This document shows positions 18,424 to 28,247 of a stretch of 64,000 nucleotides of DNA, piece by piece. The DNA lies in the NCBI RefSeq assembly GCF_008630915.1, contig NZ_CP043909.1, positions 372,001 through 436,000 on the forward strand, written 5' to 3'. Numbering within the stretch: position 1 is the first letter of the stretch; the number at the start of each line of letters is the position of its first letter. This stretch comes from Acinetobacter suaedae. GTDB taxonomy: Bacteria; Pseudomonadota; Gammaproteobacteria; Pseudomonadales; Moraxellaceae. The notes under the pieces are model-generated. The model ran no database searches and was not told the origin of the DNA. It worked only from the letters and a program-made list of their open reading frames with translations. A program made the translations under genes and the position numbers.

Positions 18424-19057
18424 CCCCACCAGCAGCAAGACAAACAGCATAGATCTGTTGGCAGCCCAATTGACGTAAGCTTTGAGATAATGCATCAATC
18501 GAGCTGCCAGTGGTAATGACATCATCAACAATTAACACTTTTCGATAACGGATTTTATTGGGTGGATGGGCAATAAACTGATGTTCAATGTTATCCAAGC
18601 GTTCTAGGCGTGATAAGCCTTTCTGGGAATGTTGAGCTAAACGTCGAACAGGTTGCCAAACTGGAATATTGAACGTTTGTGCTAAGCCTTGAGCCAATAA
18701 TAAAGATTGATTAAAGCCTCGTTCGACTAAACGATCGGTTGAAATTGGCATAGGAACAATGGCTTGAACTTTAGGAAGTCTAACTTGTTGTAATATGCCA
18801 CTGAGTAATCGCTGGTGATGTAGCTTCTGCTCATATTTAAATTGTTGAATAATGCGATTGATGGGATATTGATAATGGCAGGCAACAAAGACCTGTTGTT
18901 GATTGCGTTCAATTGTTTGTTTCAGCCAAGGCATATCATCCCAACAATTTTTGCATACGCCAAAGTATTGTTTGGCTCCTATTTCACATAAATCACATGC
19001 AGTGAAATGGTCAAGGAATCGCAAGGCTTGGTTGCTGAGTAACTTAAACATAGGCAT
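18392..19057 (-). CDS. comF: ComF family phosphoribosyltransferase-like protein
   Basis: 221 residues: an N-terminal zinc-ribbon pattern (CDLC near residue 21 and CKNC near residue 35), then a PRTase domain with the PRPP-binding motif VLIVDDVITTGSS. ComF proteins take part in DNA uptake during natural transformation, a trait of many Acinetobacter. It overlaps recG by 14 bp, so it is translated from the recG transcript. The convergent NUDIX gene overlaps its 3' end. Confidence 0.92.
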   Translation of the reverse strand: MPMFKLLSNQALRFLDHFTACDLCEIGAKQYFGVCKNCWDDMPWLKQTIERNQQQVFVACHYQYPINRIIQQFKYEQKLHHQRLLSGILQQVRLPKVQAIVPMPISTDRLVERGFNQSLLLAQGLAQTFNIPVWQPVRRLAQHSQKGLSRLERLDNIEHQFIAHPPNKIRYRKVLIVDDVITTGSSIDALSQSLRQLGCQQIYAVCLAAGGVKDSPLSSVA

Positions 19058-21089
19058 ATCTTGGTGCTTCAGGTAACCAACGTTTTAATAGACCTTCTGC
19101 ATGTTGCGGATAGTCTTTCAGAATTTGTTCTGCAACATAATGTGCTTGTGTCAGTAAATGATCATCTCGTTCTAGACGTGCCACACGGAAACCCATATCT
19201 CCAGTTTGTTTAGTTCCAAGCAACTCACCTGGTCCACGAATTTCTAGATCTTTTTCTGCAATCACGAAGCCATCATTACTTTCTCGTAAGATGGAGAGTC
19301 GTTCCTGACCATTTTGCGATAATGGTGTTTTATAAAGCAGCGCACAGAAACTCGCAGTCGCGCCTCGTCCCACACGTCCTCGAAGTTGATGTAATTGGGA
19401 AAGGCCTAAACGTTCTGCATTTTCAATCACCATAATTGAAGCATTAGGAACATCCACACCTACTTCAATGACTGTGGTGGCAATCAACAGTTGTGATTGA
19501 TTATCTTTAAAGGCTTGCATAACAGCTTGTTTCTCATCGGCTTTCATTTTGCCATGTACAAGTCCGACATTTAGATCAGGGAAACGTTCTTTAATTTCTT
19601 GATAGGTGGCTTCCGCAGCTTGAGCATCAAGTGTTTCAGATTGTTCAACTAAGGTACAGACCCAATAGGCTTGTTTACCTTCACGACAATTTTGGGCAAT
19701 TCGCTGTAGTACTTCTTCACGACGATCGAGCGGAATGGTTACGGTTTGAATGGGTGTACGTCCTGGTGGGAGTTCATCAATCACTGAGGTATCTAAATCA
19801 CCGTATGCACTCATAGCTAAGGTGCGGGGAATGGGGGTCGCAGTCATGACGAGTTGGTGTGGTGTAAATTGATCCGCACCTTTATTGCGTAAGGCAAGGC
19901 GTTGGTCAACACCAAAACGATGTTGTTCATCAATAATCACCAAACCAAGCTTAGAAAATGCAACATTGTCTTGGAATAAAGCATGTGTCCCGACGATCAG
20001 TTGTGAATGGCCTTCTCTAATGTGCTGTTCTGCTTGGGTGCGAGCTTTGCCTTTTTGTTTACCAGACAACCATGCGACATCGATACCCAATGGTTCAAAC
20101 CAGCGTTTAAAATTCAAATAATGCTGTTCTGCTAAAATTTCAGTCGGTGCCATGAGTGCGACTTGCCACTCTGCTTCAAGTGCATGACACGCAGCGATGG
20201 CTGCGACAAGTGTTTTACCTGCACCAACATCACCTTGAACCAACCGCAACATGGGTTGCTGTTGTTTTAGATCTTGCAAGATTTCTTTGGATACGCGCTT
20301 TTGGGCATTGGTCATCTGAAACGGCAACGCTTCTAAGAGCTGTTTGGCTAAAACTTTACTGCTGGTAAATTGGGGAGCAGCAATCTGACGGATATAGGCG
20401 CGACGAGTTAATAGGCTAATCTGATGCGCAACCAACTCTTCAAAAATCAAACGTTGTTGTGCAGGATGAGAACCTTGATTGAGTTGAACCATATTGGCAT
20501 CAATTGGTGGCTCATGGATATAGTGCAGTGCTTGTTTTAATTCATAACCATTGCTGTATTTGCGTGGCAGTAGCTCTGCTAAATCATCACTATGGTGAGC
20601 TAAAGCCTGCCGTACATATTCTCGTAATTTGGGTTGCGTGAGCCCTTCAGTGCTCGGATAGATCGCTGTCAGTTGTGTTTTAGGCAAAGGCGTGTGCTGT
20701 AGAATCACTTGTATCTCGGGATGATAAAGTTCAAGCCCTCGTGCACCTACTCTAACTTCACCAAATATGCGTAATCGATTTCCCACCTGAATACGATCAG
20801 TTAAGCCTTTATAGATATGATAAAAACGCAAAGTGACTTTGCCAAAATCATCTTGTAGTAATGCAGCAAGGGATTTCTTTTTTCCAGGAGGGAAATCGAC
20901 GGAACGCACTTCGCCTTCTAGCAAGTAACTTCGCCCGACCATAAGCTGATTCATCGGAATAATAGTGCTACGATCTTCATAATCACGTGGCAGATGAAAC
21001 AACAAATCATCCGTGCTAAAAATATGAAGCTTTTCTAATAAGGTCGCTGCGGCTGCACCAACGCCTTGTAACTGCTGGACTGAAGTCAT
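19044..21089 (-). CDS. recG: ATP-dependent DNA helicase RecG
   Basis: Branch-migration helicase that regresses stalled forks and processes Holliday junctions. 681 residues (E. coli 693) with an N-terminal wedge OB domain, Walker A GDVGAGKTLVA, DEQH box IIDEQHRFG, MTATPIPRT and the late LHQLRGRVGRG. comF follows with an overlap, a pairing linking repair and DNA uptake functions. Confidence 0.97.
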   Translation of the reverse strand: MTSVQQLQGVGAAAATLLEKLHIFSTDDLLFHLPRDYEDRSTIIPMNQLMVGRSYLLEGEVRSVDFPPGKKKSLAALLQDDFGKVTLRFYHIYKGLTDRIQVGNRLRIFGEVRVGARGLELYHPEIQVILQHTPLPKTQLTAIYPSTEGLTQPKLREYVRQALAHHSDDLAELLPRKYSNGYELKQALHYIHEPPIDANMVQLNQGSHPAQQRLIFEELVAHQISLLTRRAYIRQIAAPQFTSSKVLAKQLLEALPFQMTNAQKRVSKEILQDLKQQQPMLRLVQGDVGAGKTLVAAIAACHALEAEWQVALMAPTEILAEQHYLNFKRWFEPLGIDVAWLSGKQKGKARTQAEQHIREGHSQLIVGTHALFQDNVAFSKLGLVIIDEQHRFGVDQRLALRNKGADQFTPHQLVMTATPIPRTLAMSAYGDLDTSVIDELPPGRTPIQTVTIPLDRREEVLQRIAQNCREGKQAYWVCTLVEQSETLDAQAAEATYQEIKERFPDLNVGLVHGKMKADEKQAVMQAFKDNQSQLLIATTVIEVGVDVPNASIMVIENAERLGLSQLHQLRGRVGRGATASFCALLYKTPLSQNGQERLSILRESNDGFVIAEKDLEIRGPGELLGTKQTGDMGFRVARLERDDHLLTQAHYVAEQILKDYPQHAEGLLKRWLPEAPRYAYV

Positions 21090-21107
21090 TCTTGATCAAG
21101 GATATAT

Positions 21108-21935
21108 ATGCATATTTTATTTATTGGTTATGGTAAAACATCTCAGCGTGTTGCTAAACACTTATTTGAGCGTGGTCACCACATTAGCACAATTAGTCGC
21201 ACGCCGAAAACAGATTGTTACGCGACGCATTATACTCAAGATATTCATTGTTTGGATTTGACTGTCCTGGCACCAATTGATGTGGTTTATGTGATTTTAG
21301 CTCCGTCTCAAAGTGGTATAGAAGCATATCAACATACTTATGTGGATAGCATTCGACCGATTGTACAAGCGCTGGCCTCGCATCCTGTAAAACGTATCGT
21401 GATTGTATCTTCAACACGTGTCTATGGTCAGAATGCAGGGGAGCGTATTGATGATGAATCTGAAATACAACCAGTCGATGAGCAAGGGCACTTATTACGT
21501 AAGATGGAGTTACTCTGGCAGTCTTATTATCCACATCAAAGTATTATTGTCAGGCCAACTGGAATTTATGGCATCTCGATTGAACGACTAAAGCGTTTAG
21601 CTGAGCAGACGTTTAACTATCCAACTGTACATTTTAGTAATCGTATTCATATTGATGACTTGGCTAGATTTCTAGCTTTATTGGTAGACTTGCCCGAAGT
21701 TGAGACTAGTTATATTGTGTCTAATAATCAGCCATTACCAATGCATGAAATTTTGCAATGGTTTCAACAGCAGTTGCATTTACCTCTTCTTCAGCTCTTG
21801 ACTGAACAACAAACGGGTAAGCGAATTTATGCGACGAGATTAATGCAAACAAGTTTTAAATTTGATCATCTGATTTGCTTTAATGACTACGCAGCAGCAT
21901 TATCGGCACATGCGAACGCTGAAAAATTAGACTAA
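21108..21935 (+). CDS. NAD(P)-dependent epimerase/dehydratase-like protein
   Basis: 275 residues with an N-terminal Rossmann segment (ILFIGYGKTSQRVAKHL, a G-x-G-x-x-S variant of the glycine motif) and the SSTRVYG segment typical of the extended SDR fold, resembling YeeZ-type proteins. The substrate is unknown. It is divergent from recG with only 18 bp between the starts, so the promoters must overlap the coding regions. Confidence 0.8.
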   Translation: MHILFIGYGKTSQRVAKHLFERGHHISTISRTPKTDCYATHYTQDIHCLDLTVLAPIDVVYVILAPSQSGIEAYQHTYVDSIRPIVQALASHPVKRIVIVSSTRVYGQNAGERIDDESEIQPVDEQGHLLRKMELLWQSYYPHQSIIVRPTGIYGISIERLKRLAEQTFNYPTVHFSNRIHIDDLARFLALLVDLPEVETSYIVSNNQPLPMHEILQWFQQQLHLPLLQLLTEQQTGKRIYATRLMQTSFKFDHLICFNDYAAALSAHANAEKLD

Positions 21936-22072
21936 ACTAAAACAACATTTAGAGAGTGGTGTTTTCGACTCTACAGTGTTTGGTATGTTTTTGATTCTAA
22001 ATACCAATAGCTTCCGTAAAGGAACTGCCTGTATTGTGCACAATGTTTGCAGAGAGGCATTGAAGGTCAATG

Positions 22073-23053
22073 ATGAAAAAAATAATTTGTTCGATGTTAC
22101 TTAGTTTAATGACAACAATGAGCTGGGCTAGCGAACAGACATGGTGTGTATTTGACCCTTTGAGTACTCAAGGTGATATTAGCCGTCGTTTACAAGATGT
22201 ACGTTTACATGCGATGCAAAGCAAAGTGCAATTGAAATTTAAAACATTTAAAAATGAACAAGAAGCGATAAAAGCATTTGATCAAAAAGAATGTTCAGGC
22301 TTGGTTGCCTCAAATTTTAGCACGTATCGATATAATCGATTTATGGGCAGTACGGGAGCAATTGGCCTAATTCCGAATAATCGTACCGCACGTGTATTTT
22401 TACAGCTGTTGACGAATGTAAACGTTGAAAAACGTATGCGTGATACTGAGTATGAGGCTGTTGGGATGATTCCTATAGGCACAGTCTATATGATTATGAA
22501 TACTCAAAAAATACATAAAGTTTCGCAGCTTAGAAATAAAAGTATTGGAATTTTAGTAGATAATCCGCCGCAATTAGCATTGGCACAAAGTGTAGGAGCA
22601 AAACCCACTTATGTGGATTTCTCAAATGCGATTGATTTATTTAAGCAAAAGAAAGTCGATATTTTGGCTGCACCTGCTTATGGCATTCTACCGTATAACT
22701 TGAAACAAGAATTTGGAGAAGCGACACAGGTCGTCAATTTTCCTATCGCATATTTTGCGGTCAATATTGTGATTCGACCACAAGCGTATCCAGCAGGATT
22801 TGGTCATTCTATTCGCTCATGGTTTGTAAAAAATAGCCATGTGTTAGCTGCTCAAGCGATGCAATGGGAAAATCACCTGCCTGCTTATTATTGGGCGGAT
22901 ATCTCAAGTTACGAAAAGCAGGGATATGATGCGTTAGTTTCTAGAATTCGCAATCGTTATGTTGCATCAGGATATTATGATGCTTATTTGGTGGAACTTA
23001 TTAGAAGATTACGATGCCTAGATGATCCAAAATATATAGCTTGTAGAAAATAA
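22073..23053 (+). CDS. AdeT-like putative solute-binding periplasmic protein
   Basis: Signal peptide MKKIICSMLLSLMTTMSWA, then a mature domain starting with WCVFDPLSTQGD, the opening seen in the AdeT1/AdeT2-type putative solute-binding family of Acinetobacter. Those proteins resemble the binding component of TRAP transporters and were once described as RND-pump parts. The ATG at 22070 also exists, but 22073 is better placed behind GAAGG. A TatT-like protein and TRAP permease lie 35 kb away (57990-62129) and are plausible partners; that link is inference. Confidence 0.75.
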   Translation: MKKIICSMLLSLMTTMSWASEQTWCVFDPLSTQGDISRRLQDVRLHAMQSKVQLKFKTFKNEQEAIKAFDQKECSGLVASNFSTYRYNRFMGSTGAIGLIPNNRTARVFLQLLTNVNVEKRMRDTEYEAVGMIPIGTVYMIMNTQKIHKVSQLRNKSIGILVDNPPQLALAQSVGAKPTYVDFSNAIDLFKQKKVDILAAPAYGILPYNLKQEFGEATQVVNFPIAYFAVNIVIRPQAYPAGFGHSIRSWFVKNSHVLAAQAMQWENHLPAYYWADISSYEKQGYDALVSRIRNRYVASGYYDAYLVELIRRLRCLDDPKYIACRK

Positions 23054-23061
23054 TGATGAAT

Positions 23062-23092
23062 AAAAACGGCAACTTTTAGTTGCCGTTTTTTT
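23062..23092. terminator. Bidirectional terminator
   Basis: Perfect 13-bp stem AAAAACGGCAACT (23062-23074) with AGTTGCCGTTTTT (23078-23090) and TTT loop, between the convergent AdeT-like gene and plsB. Confidence 0.92.
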
Positions 23093-23099
23093 AATGCTT

Positions 23100-25652
23100 T
23101 TATGCTTTTTTTCGTTTTAAGCGTCGTTTTGCTTGTTGTGATGCCATCGCTTCTAAAGCTGCAGCAAGTTCTTCATCGCTAAATGTGGTGATATGTTGCA
23201 GCATTTGTAAGGTTGTTTCATCTAGTACAAGCTGAGCACCGGCTGCCATTTCGCTAAAGTTATCATCATATTCAATAAAACCTTGTTCATTATTACGAAT
23301 ATAGTTTTGTTGAGTTAAGACTTTGATAAAACTTTGGAACAATGATTTATCGAAGAATTCAGGTGAGTTGAACTCATAAAGTACAGAGAGTCGTTGACCC
23401 AATAAATGACTTAATTCTTCAACTTGTTTGGTCGAGATATTGCCAGAACCACGTTGAGTAATGAGTGCCAGCGTCATGTAATAACGCTCCAAACTTTGTT
23501 TTACTGGCATTGCCAAGGTCAGAAGCTTCTGATGTTCTTCACTATTTGGTGTCGGGCTGAATAGATTGCTGTCATGATCTTGGAAAATTAAGCCAATTTC
23601 GGATAGGGCATCAATATAGGCATCGATCTGTTGTTGTAACTCAGATGATTGCCATTTCATAAACAATTCAGCTTTTAGGAATGGATATAAGGTACGAATG
23701 ACATTGCTTAGATCTGTTTTATGAATTTTACCGTTATGCTCAACTAACGATGCAACTAATGAAGGCAAGACAAAAGCATGTAAAATATTATTACGGAAAT
23801 ACGTTAGCAATACCGCTTGATTGTCTTCAATAGCAATAATATCGCCTAAAACATGTTGAACGCGTTTGATCAGTTTAAGTTTTAAGCCATATTCAATGAT
23901 TTCTTTGCCTGATAATGATGTGACCTGTGTTCGTTGGTCATACGGTTGTTTCGTTGCTAGATCTCGATAGATATCAAGTTGTTTTGCACAAATCTCTTCA
24001 TCTAAAGTATGTTTTGGTGTTGCTAATAAAATCAAAGATAAAAGCGAAACTGGATTGATGACCACTGCTCGGTTGATGTTTTCTAAGATACGGTTGGCTG
24101 AATCAGAAACAACACGAGAAATTTCAATTGGTGCTGGCGCATCGTTCTTTTCAATTTGGATCTGGTCTGCATTATGCTGTTTTAATACATCATCTAAGAA
24201 TACAGGTTCACCGAAGTTCACATGTACCTTACCAAAGATACGTTCAATTTTTCGCAATGACTTGAGAATACCAAAAATGGATTCAGCTTCTTTAGGCTTA
24301 CCTTGCATTTCACCAACATAGGTTGAGCCTTCCATTAAACGTTCATAACCGATATAGGTTGGAACAAAGGCAATTGGTTTGGCACGACCACGTAAATGTC
24401 CGTGTACAGTCATTGCCAACATTCCTGTTTTTGGTGGCAATAAGCGGCCTGTACGTGAACGCCCACCTTCAATAAAGTACTCGATTGGGGTGTTTCGAGA
24501 TAAAATGCTGTATAAATATTCTTTAAACACAGAAGTGTATAGTGCATTGCCGCGGAAAGAGCGACGGATAAAGAAAGCACCACCACCACGTAATAATTGA
24601 CCGACAAACGGTAGATTGAGGTTATCACCCGCTGCAATGTAAGGAATCATCAGGCCACGTTTGAAAATCACGTAAGATAATAATAAATAGTCAATATGGC
24701 TGCGATGACATGGGGTGTAAATAATTTCATAATCTTTGGCGAGTTCACGTACGGTACTAAAGTTATGAACTTCAACGCCATCATAAAGCTGTGTCCATAA
24801 ACGTGTTAATGCCATATCGGCGAAGCGTACTGCTGAGGCAGAATAGTCCGACACAATTTCATTGACATAACCAATCGCACGTCGCTCAGCTTCGAGCATA
24901 CTGATTTTATGTTGAATACTTTCACGGCGAATCGCATCTTGTACATCAGGTGCTTTAATGACTGACTGCATCACGTTACGGCGATCGGATAAATCGGGAC
25001 CGAGTACCACTTCGCGTTGCTGATCTAGATAGGTATCCAAAGAGCTTGCAATATATGTTGCAGGCGAAATATTAGGATGATTCGTTTTAGCGTATTCGAC
25101 TAATTCTCGTAGTGATTGTGGCTCGTGGAATTCTAGATAAGATTGGCGACCATGTAAGCCAATATTTACCAATTGTTTTACTGTGCTTGGTGTTGCCCAA
25201 GTATCTGAAAATAGAAGTTTAAACCAAGAATCTTCTTTGTCGGGTGCGCGTCCCCAAAGTACAGTCACAGGAACTAATTGTACATCTACGTCAGTATTTT
25301 TTTCGAGTGCTTCAATGAGTTGTAAAAGACGGGGTGGAAAGGTTTGTGTGTTAAAGAAAATATTATCATTTTGATGTAAAAAAAGTACTGAATTTTTTTC
25401 TTGATAGTCACCAAAACTTAATGGATCTAAGGCTGGTTTGAGTTGAAGGCGACGGGTTTCACCATCGACCACCAGAGCATTACTATGAGAATAGTTTTGT
25501 AAAACATAGCACACAACTTTTTTAGTATCAGCTGAGCTCGGTTCTGTGGTGGACTCTACAGGAACTTCACCAAGAATATGTGGTGTTACCACAAGGTCAA
25601 GTAACTTACTCGAAAGTTGGCGATACATTTGACCAAATCCAGTCTTGGACAT
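23100..25652 (-). CDS. plsB: Glycerol-3-phosphate acyltransferase PlsB
   Basis: First acylation step of membrane phospholipid synthesis at the inner membrane. 850 residues (E. coli 807). The four acyltransferase motifs are in order: CHRSHIDY (HX4D), GGAFFIRRSF, FIEGGRSRTG and FVPTYIGYE. The C-terminus is strongly basic (KRRLKRKK). Its start faces tesB across a 361-bp divergent region. Confidence 0.96.
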   Translation of the reverse strand: MSKTGFGQMYRQLSSKLLDLVVTPHILGEVPVESTTEPSSADTKKVVCYVLQNYSHSNALVVDGETRRLQLKPALDPLSFGDYQEKNSVLFLHQNDNIFFNTQTFPPRLLQLIEALEKNTDVDVQLVPVTVLWGRAPDKEDSWFKLLFSDTWATPSTVKQLVNIGLHGRQSYLEFHEPQSLRELVEYAKTNHPNISPATYIASSLDTYLDQQREVVLGPDLSDRRNVMQSVIKAPDVQDAIRRESIQHKISMLEAERRAIGYVNEIVSDYSASAVRFADMALTRLWTQLYDGVEVHNFSTVRELAKDYEIIYTPCHRSHIDYLLLSYVIFKRGLMIPYIAAGDNLNLPFVGQLLRGGGAFFIRRSFRGNALYTSVFKEYLYSILSRNTPIEYFIEGGRSRTGRLLPPKTGMLAMTVHGHLRGRAKPIAFVPTYIGYERLMEGSTYVGEMQGKPKEAESIFGILKSLRKIERIFGKVHVNFGEPVFLDDVLKQHNADQIQIEKNDAPAPIEISRVVSDSANRILENINRAVVINPVSLLSLILLATPKHTLDEEICAKQLDIYRDLATKQPYDQRTQVTSLSGKEIIEYGLKLKLIKRVQHVLGDIIAIEDNQAVLLTYFRNNILHAFVLPSLVASLVEHNGKIHKTDLSNVIRTLYPFLKAELFMKWQSSELQQQIDAYIDALSEIGLIFQDHDSNLFSPTPNSEEHQKLLTLAMPVKQSLERYYMTLALITQRGSGNISTKQVEELSHLLGQRLSVLYEFNSPEFFDKSLFQSFIKVLTQQNYIRNNEQGFIEYDDNFSEMAAGAQLVLDETTLQMLQHITTFSDEELAAALEAMASQQAKRRLKRKKA

Positions 25653-26013
25653 TACAAACTCCTAAATGATAACCCTAAGCAAATGCATAGCACTGCAATC
25701 TAAGCAGCGCAAGGCCGAGCTCAATAGATACAAACATGAACACGACATTCTGCGATATTCTTACATAAAACGATATGTTGTTTTCTGACAAAATATAGCG
25801 TATTTGGTAGTTTTTATCGTTAAAAATCGTATTTTTAGCGGTTATAAATATAAAGTTATGCTGAGTAAAACATTTTATATCGAGCGTAAACTGTATTAAT
25901 CGACTAATCTCGATTAATATGGCTACTCTTCGCTTGTGAAGGTCTTTAGGCAAATTGGGACGTTACTTTTGCTTGAATGATTTCTCCCTAATTGTTGTTA
26001 AAAAGGTGATTAC
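25653..26013. other. Divergent plsB/tesB intergenic region
   Basis: 361 bp, AT-rich. It contains a 24-bp palindrome at 25895-25918 (separate entry) and several ATCG-TTAAAAATCG-like repeats near 25817-25840. A 92-residue frame at 25675-25953 on the minus strand has no ribosome site or protein-like pattern and is not called. Confidence 0.5.
25895..25918. promoter_or_regulatory. Palindromic operator candidate between plsB and tesB
   Basis: Perfect 9-bp inverted repeat ATTAATCGA (25895-25903) and TCGATTAAT (25910-25918) with a 6-bp centre. It lies about 95 bp before tesB. Size and symmetry fit a dimeric repressor site; the protein is unknown. Confidence 0.45.
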
Positions 26014-26886
26014 ATGAATGCGTTAACACAAGAACTCGTTGAGCTTTTAACGCTAGAAAGATTGGAAGCCAATATCTTTCGTGGCAATAGCCGTAACTTG
26101 GTAGGCAAACGTGTATTTGGTGGGCAAGTTTTAGGGCAAGCGTTAAGAGCAGCATCGTATACTACAGATCGCCCAGCGCATTCGTTGCACGCATATTTCC
26201 TTTATGGAGGAGATGTAAATGCACCCATTATTTATGAAGTGGACCCACTTCGAGATGGAAAAAGTTTTGCGAGTCGTCAAGTACGAGCAATTCAACATGG
26301 ACGTATTATCTTTTCTGCGATGGTATCTTTTGCCAATCCAGAGGATGGATTGAATTATCAACATAAAGAGCCAGAATATCCTGCACCAGAAAACTTAAAA
26401 TCTGAAAATGAATTAAAAGAAAGTATGCTCAACTTTGTGCCAGAGAATGTGCGAGCAAGTTTCATGCGCGAACGTCATGTTGAGATTCGCCCAGTTCAGC
26501 CTGTCAATCCTTTTCAGCCGCAGCCTGAAGCGCCATATTATGCACACTACATTCGTACACATGGTGATATTGCAAAAAATATAGATGAGATATCGTTACA
26601 TCAGGCAATTGTCGCGTTTTATTCTGATTTTACATTGATGACGACAGCATTGCGTCCGCATGGTTTGTCTTGGATTTCTCCAAACCTTCAGTGTGCAAGT
26701 ATTGATCACACGATTTATTTTCATCGCCCTTTGCGTGCAGATGAGTGGATGCTCTACGAAATGGAAGCAACCGTAAGTGCAAGTTCACGTGGACTTAATT
26801 TTGGTCGCATGTGGCAAAATGGTCAGTTGGTTTGTAGCACTGTCCAAGAAGGTTTGATTCGGCTCAGAGAAATTGAAACGCAATAA
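26014..26886 (+). CDS. tesB: Acyl-CoA thioesterase II
   Basis: Hydrolyses acyl-CoA to fatty acid and CoA. 290 residues in the double hot-dog arrangement (E. coli 286). The early segment GKRVFGGQVLGQAL and the triad positions known for TesB are visible: Asp in FYSDFTL, Thr in IDHTIYFHRP and Gln in TVQEGLIR. ATG 26014 follows AAGGTG. Divergent from plsB. Confidence 0.95.
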   Translation: MNALTQELVELLTLERLEANIFRGNSRNLVGKRVFGGQVLGQALRAASYTTDRPAHSLHAYFLYGGDVNAPIIYEVDPLRDGKSFASRQVRAIQHGRIIFSAMVSFANPEDGLNYQHKEPEYPAPENLKSENELKESMLNFVPENVRASFMRERHVEIRPVQPVNPFQPQPEAPYYAHYIRTHGDIAKNIDEISLHQAIVAFYSDFTLMTTALRPHGLSWISPNLQCASIDHTIYFHRPLRADEWMLYEMEATVSASSRGLNFGRMWQNGQLVCSTVQEGLIRLREIETQ

Positions 26887-26901
26887 CGTCTAAATCAGAT
26901 T

Positions 26902-26928
26902 AAAGCCATCATTATGATGGCTTTTTTA
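26902..26928 (+). terminator. Rho-independent terminator after tesB
   Basis: Stem AAAGCCATCAT with ATGATGGCTTT followed by TTT; only one unpaired centre base, so the effective loop is formed by opening the last pairs. Confidence 0.88.
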
Positions 26929-27014
26929 GGATATGAAAGTGACAAAAAATTGCTCGATTGTTATGTGTGAGCATGAGATAGTATGGATAAATTAAAAATG
27001 TCTTCACATCGATA

Positions 27015-28247
27015 ATGAATTTAAATACACAGATCTTAGTTGCCGCCATTTTAGGGGTTGTGTTTGGCTTTCTGTTAAATACTTTTCCTGAAACAGCATT
27101 TGTAGAGCATAGTCTTTATGGCTTAGGAATTTTAAGTAGCATTTTCATTGGTCTTTTGAAAATGCTATTGATTCCACTGATTTTTAGTTCAATTGTAGTG
27201 GGCGTATCTAATCTCCAAGCAGGCGGACAATTTGGTCGTGTTTGGAAGATCACAGCATTATGTTCCATTACGACGACCACACTAGCACTTATTTTAGGTA
27301 TCGGCTGTGCTCATCTTTTTGATGTGGGAAAAGGAGTGGATATTCAGCTATTTCAGGCCGATATGCAAAGTCATCAAAGTCCTGATACTTTGACACCCTC
27401 GAGTTTCTTAACCAATTTTGTCCAAAATACCTTAATCAATCCATTCAAAGCATTTAGTGACGGTAATGTATTGGCTGTCGTGGTATTTGCATTGTTTTTA
27501 GGTGTGGCTTTGGTACAAGGAGGGGAGCGTTTCACGCTGGTCAGGAATAGTTTTCAGCAATTTTTTGAAATAATGATGATGCTGGTTGGATGGGTGATGA
27601 AACTTGCTCCGATTGGTATTTTTGCTTTGTTGGCGAAGCTGATTGTGACAGAGGATCTTTCGGTCTTGAGTCGTTTAGCTGAGTTTGCTGCGGTGGTGAC
27701 TGGGACGACGATTTTTCATGGTCTTGTGGTATTACCACTTTTGCTATGGATTTTTGGACGCATGGATCCGATCACATTCTTTCGTGGGGCCAGAACGGCT
27801 TTAGTAACTGCTTTTGCCACGAGTTCTAGTTCGGCGACGATGCCATTAAGTCTAAAATGCGCGCAAGAAAATCTAGGTGTCCGACCACAAACTGCAGGCT
27901 TCGTGATCCCATTAGGGACACAGTTAAACATGGATGGAACTGCACTCTATGAGGCAGCTGCAGCTTTATTTATTGCAAATTTAATGGGATTGGAGTTATC
28001 CATTACACAACAAATTATTGTGTGTTTAGTGGCAATCATTGCATCTTTAGGGGCACCTGGAATTCCAAGTGCGGGTATGGTTACCATGATTATGGTGCTT
28101 CAATCTGTTGGGTTACCTGCAGAAGCAATTGCTATTTTATTACCGATTGATCGTTTATTAGATACAGTACGGACTGTAGTCAATGTTCAAGGGGATATGA
28201 TGATTAGTGTTGTTGTGGACAAACATGCCTCCGAGTCTTCCTCATAA
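27015..28247 (+). CDS. Dicarboxylate/amino acid:cation symporter (DAACS family)
   Basis: 410 residues with eight or so membrane segments and the family signatures: the serine-rich loop TAFATSSSSATMPL near residue 270, NMDGTALYEA near residue 304 and the late LPIDRLLDTVRTVVNVQGD. It imports glutamate, aspartate or C4-dicarboxylates with H+ or Na+ (GltP/DctA type); the exact substrate is not decidable by eye. Single gene with a terminator. Confidence 0.93.
   Translation: MNLNTQILVAAILGVVFGFLLNTFPETAFVEHSLYGLGILSSIFIGLLKMLLIPLIFSSIVVGVSNLQAGGQFGRVWKITALCSITTTTLALILGIGCAHLFDVGKGVDIQLFQADMQSHQSPDTLTPSSFLTNFVQNTLINPFKAFSDGNVLAVVVFALFLGVALVQGGERFTLVRNSFQQFFEIMMMLVGWVMKLAPIGIFALLAKLIVTEDLSVLSRLAEFAAVVTGTTIFHGLVVLPLLLWIFGRMDPITFFRGARTALVTAFATSSSSATMPLSLKCAQENLGVRPQTAGFVIPLGTQLNMDGTALYEAAAALFIANLMGLELSITQQIIVCLVAIIASLGAPGIPSAGMVTMIMVLQSVGLPAEAIAILLPIDRLLDTVRTVVNVQGDMMISVVVDKHASESSS

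Noticed and set aside
25675..25953. 92-codon minus-strand frame upstream of plsB
   Set aside because: No ribosome site, no protein-like pattern, and it covers a divergent promoter region with a palindrome.
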